From: JAWVZS01 sp964507825
GTDB lineage: Archaea > Thermoproteota > Nitrososphaeria > Nitrososphaerales > Nitrosopumilaceae
Assembly (NCBI GenBank): GCA_964507825.1
Contig: CAZDQM010000067.1
Location: forward strand, 1 to 6,617
DNA length: 6,617 bases
Direction of reading: 5' to 3'
Below the pieces are notes generated by a model. The model was given only the letters and a program-made list of their open reading frames with translations, had not been told where the DNA came from and searched no databases. The position numbers and the translations under genes were made by a program. Below are positions 5,122 to 6,617 of this stretch, one piece after another (within the stretch, counting starts at the first letter, position 1; every line of letters starts with the position of its first letter).

Positions 5122-6403
5122 TAGTCGCGGTCTGCAGAACTTGCGCGCCTTCTAGCAGGCCTATACTTCCCCTCTTGGCCTCTGACTCGGTGACCCTAGA
5201 TGTCTCGTCATTTTTGACCATGTCTCCTGAAACTAGGACGGGAACAGGGTCGTCACTGTGTCCCTTGTTGATGCATGGAGTGGAGTGATCTGCTGATATT
5301 ATTATCGCGACCTTGCTGGTATCTATATTGTCGACTAGGGTCTTGAAGAATCTTCTGTCAATCTCTTCAATGTTTTTCTTTTTGCCTACTGCATCACCGT
5401 CGTGTCCGAACTCGTCGGGGCCCTTTAGGTGCACATAGATGGCGTTCTGGGTCTCCATTGCCTTGGCGGCTACTCTTGCCTTCTCCTCGTAATCTGCTAG
5501 TCCACCTGCCTCAAAGGCCCTCATTTTGAGGACACGTGATATGCCAAGCTCCACTGGCATGTCGACTATACATGAAAAATTCATCGAGTATTTTTCATTG
5601 ATTGGAACAACGTCTGGATACCTGTTTCCAGCGTCCCTTAACAGGATGCAGCCGAGTCTCTTTTTTGACGCCTCGTCTCGCCTCTTGTTAACCGGACTCT
5701 CTCTCATGATCCTCATCGACATCTCGTTGAACTCGTTGACTATGGATGCAGTCAGCCTCGATCCCTCCTCTTCTTCTAGCGGGAGGCACCTTTCGACCCT
5801 GAGATAGTCGCCTACCGCCTTTGCAATTCCCATTCCTCCGATGTTGCTGTATGCGGGATCCGTATTGGTGATCTTTGATGACAGTTTACTACCATCGGTT
5901 CTGATTCTGACTGTGACTCTGTGTCCGATTGTGGGGGCAACTACTACCGATGTATCTGGATGTGAAAATCTGATCTTGTCCTCTATTTCCCTGGCGATCT
6001 CGTCGGCATCCTGCCTCTCAATATGTCTGCCGGCCCTCCTGTCTATTATGATACCATGATCATCTAGCGTTGCATAATTGCCGCGCAAGGCAAGATCCCC
6101 GTCTCTAAAGTCGACGCCTACCCCGATTGCCTCGATCACGCCCCTGCCAACATAGTCTGCATGTGCAAATTTGTATCCGAGCATGTTAAAGACCGCTATA
6201 TCTGACTCGGGGGCGATCCCCTTGCCTACGGAGATCACCTCGCCTTGGGCGCCGTTTCTTGCTAGGGCGTCCATTGTTGGAGTATGTGCCGCCTCGAGGG
6301 GTGTCATGCCCTTTAGATCCGGATGCGGCAGATCACCTACCCCGTCTAGCAGGACATATATCACATGAATGTCGGAATTGGCTGAAATTTTAATCTCCAC
6401 CAC
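5099..6403 (-). CDS. apgM: 2,3-bisphosphoglycerate-independent phosphoglycerate mutase, archaeal type
   Basis: This 434-residue cytosolic enzyme interconverts 3- and 2-phosphoglycerate in glycolysis/gluconeogenesis (EC 5.4.2.12) and belongs to the alkaline phosphatase superfamily. Visible motifs are VLLDGVGDLPHPDLKGMTPL with metal ligand Asp20; GKGIAPESDIAVFNMLGY with Ser67, the residue phosphorylated in the family; LKGPDEFGHDGD with Asp330 and His334; and IISADHSTPCINKGHSDDPVPVL with Asp372-His373 and His382. The set is complete, so the enzyme should be active. It is somewhat longer than the roughly 400-415 residues usual for archaeal ApgM. The start is GTG 6401-6403 followed by another GTG, which cannot be ranked by sequence alone. 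A TTTAAAA box lies about 20 bp upstream. In autotrophic thaumarchaea this step would serve mainly gluconeogenesis. The gene stands alone, convergent with the DUF309 gene and divergent from the edge gene. Confidence 0.95.
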   Translation of the reverse strand: MVEIKISANSDIHVIYVLLDGVGDLPHPDLKGMTPLEAAHTPTMDALARNGAQGEVISVGKGIAPESDIAVFNMLGYKFAHADYVGRGVIEAIGVGVDFRDGDLALRGNYATLDDHGIIIDRRAGRHIERQDADEIAREIEDKIRFSHPDTSVVVAPTIGHRVTVRIRTDGSKLSSKITNTDPAYSNIGGMGIAKAVGDYLRVERCLPLEEEEGSRLTASIVNEFNEMSMRIMRESPVNKRRDEASKKRLGCILLRDAGNRYPDVVPINEKYSMNFSCIVDMPVELGISRVLKMRAFEAGGLADYEEKARVAAKAMETQNAIYVHLKGPDEFGHDGDAVGKKKNIEEIDRRFFKTLVDNIDTSKVAIIISADHSTPCINKGHSDDPVPVLVSGDMVKNDETSRVTESEAKRGSIGLLEGAQVLQTATSLIRPQT

Positions 6404-6420
6404 TAATTCGTGTCAGGTGT

Positions 6421-6428
6421 TTTAAAGT
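6421..6428 (-). promoter_or_regulatory. apgM: Candidate TATA box of apgM
   Basis: CTTTAAAA on the minus strand lies about 20 bp upstream of the GTG start, consistent with a leaderless or nearly leaderless transcript. A TCAGGT hexamer (6413-6418) lies between this box and the start codon, where a bound repressor would block initiation. Confidence 0.45.
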
Positions 6429-6446
6429 TTCATTTACGCGGTCGTA

Positions 6447-6517
6447 CACACTCAGGTTGATTCGGGATTTATACCTGAATGTGTTCTGAGTCAGGTATAA
6501 TGCACTAGTAGACCTGA
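6447..6517. promoter_or_regulatory. Palindromic TCAGGT/ACCTGA array in the divergent intergenic region
   Basis: Two units of TCAGGT-N15-ACCTGA lie at 6452-6478 and 6491-6517, 12 bp apart. The first extends to 11-base arms with one mismatch (CACACTCAGGT, 6447-6457, against ACCTGAATGTG, 6473-6483). The second extends to GTCAGGT/ACCTGAC. The facing half-sites also form a perfect 10-bp inverted repeat, TTATACCTGA (6469-6478) and TCAGGTATAA (6491-6500). The layout resembles paired operators for a dimeric regulator serving apgM, the right-edge gene or both. The regulator is unknown. Confidence 0.5.
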
Positions 6518-6526
6518 CCTTGTACT
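6511..6526. repeat. 16-bp direct repeat GACCTGACCTTGTACT, copy 2
   Basis: This is identical to 3473-3488. Its first half contains the last ACCTGA half-site of the palindromic array. It is followed by CGCG and the perfect palindrome TTACGCGTAA (6531-6540), then the right-edge gene. Confidence 0.6.
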
Positions 6527-6561
6527 CGCGTTACGCGTAAACTCATTAATGCAGGCATCAT

Positions 6562-6617
6562 ATGAAGACTGTTAAAATGAAGATTTTATTTATCTCCTCA
6601 AGGTATGGTGGCGGCAT
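6562..6617 (+). CDS. 5' end of a probable glycosyltransferase, truncated by window edge
   Basis: An open frame begins at ATG 6562 (MKTVKMKILFISSRYGGG) or at the second ATG, 6577 (MKILFISSRYGGG), and runs off the window. KILFIS followed by a short loop and RYGGG is how the first beta strand and Gly-rich donor-side loop of GT-B, family 4-type glycosyltransferases commonly begin. Only 14-19 residues are visible, so other Rossmann-like proteins are possible. No clear Shine-Dalgarno sequence is present. CATTAATG at 6544-6551 is about 30 bp before the second ATG and is a weak TATA candidate. The gene diverges from apgM across the palindromic array. Confidence 0.5.
   Translation, partial: MKTVKMKILFISSRYGGG

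Noticed and set aside
5526..6368. Plus-strand frames of 65-93 codons antisense to apgM
   Set aside because: They are shadows of a complete, motif-rich enzyme gene.
1..6617. tRNA, rRNA, CRISPR array, or defence system
   Set aside because: I looked for T-loop-like motifs, regularly spaced repeats and known defence domains on both strands and found none I could support.

Overview
The window looks like a piece of an archaeal chromosome, most likely a Nitrososphaeria (thaumarchaeal, Nitrosopumilales-like) genome. The evidence is an archaeal-type cofactor-independent phosphoglycerate mutase (ApgM), a DUF309 protein with an N-terminal extension of a kind I associate with thaumarchaea, and TTTAAA/TTATAA-type TATA boxes about 20-26 bp upstream of start codons, as expected for leaderless archaeal transcripts. 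The lineage comes from recalled family resemblance; no search was run.

The left half (1 to about 3470) is decayed accessory DNA, with every recognisable gene on the minus strand. Positions 1-884 hold a DDE transposase of the IS481-like type. It runs off the window edge, keeps its catalytic triad, has two in-frame TAG codons and has no visible start codon. Positions 1064-1797 hold a DUF3800 gene broken by a TGA exactly at the Gly of its DESG motif and by a one-base frameshift. About 450 bp of AT-rich DNA follows, with several inverted repeats but no credible gene. Positions 2250-3468 are a complete IS3-family element with imperfect terminal inverted repeats. Its orfA is intact. Its orfB is wrecked by four stops, a one-base insertion and two small deletions, although all three DDE residues remain.

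The right half (about 3670-6617) is ordinary chromosome with intact genes: a secreted or membrane-anchored SIMPL (DUF541) protein (+), a DUF309 protein (+), and apgM (-). The DUF309 gene and apgM converge and overlap by 17 bp. At the right edge the first 14-19 codons of a + strand gene resemble the N-terminus of a family 4-type glycosyltransferase.

The most interesting signal is in the divergent intergenic region 6404-6561, between apgM and the edge gene. It holds five TCAGGT/ACCTGA hexamers, four of them arranged as two TCAGGT-N15-ACCTGA units, and a 10-bp inverted repeat links the two units. The fifth hexamer lies between the apgM TATA-like box and its start codon. The last unit begins a 16-bp sequence (GACCTGACCTTGTACT) that recurs exactly, in the same orientation, at 3473-3488 beside the IS3 element. 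I read this as a candidate operator array for an unidentified regulator, or a dispersed repeat. I saw no defence system, CRISPR array, tRNA or rRNA.
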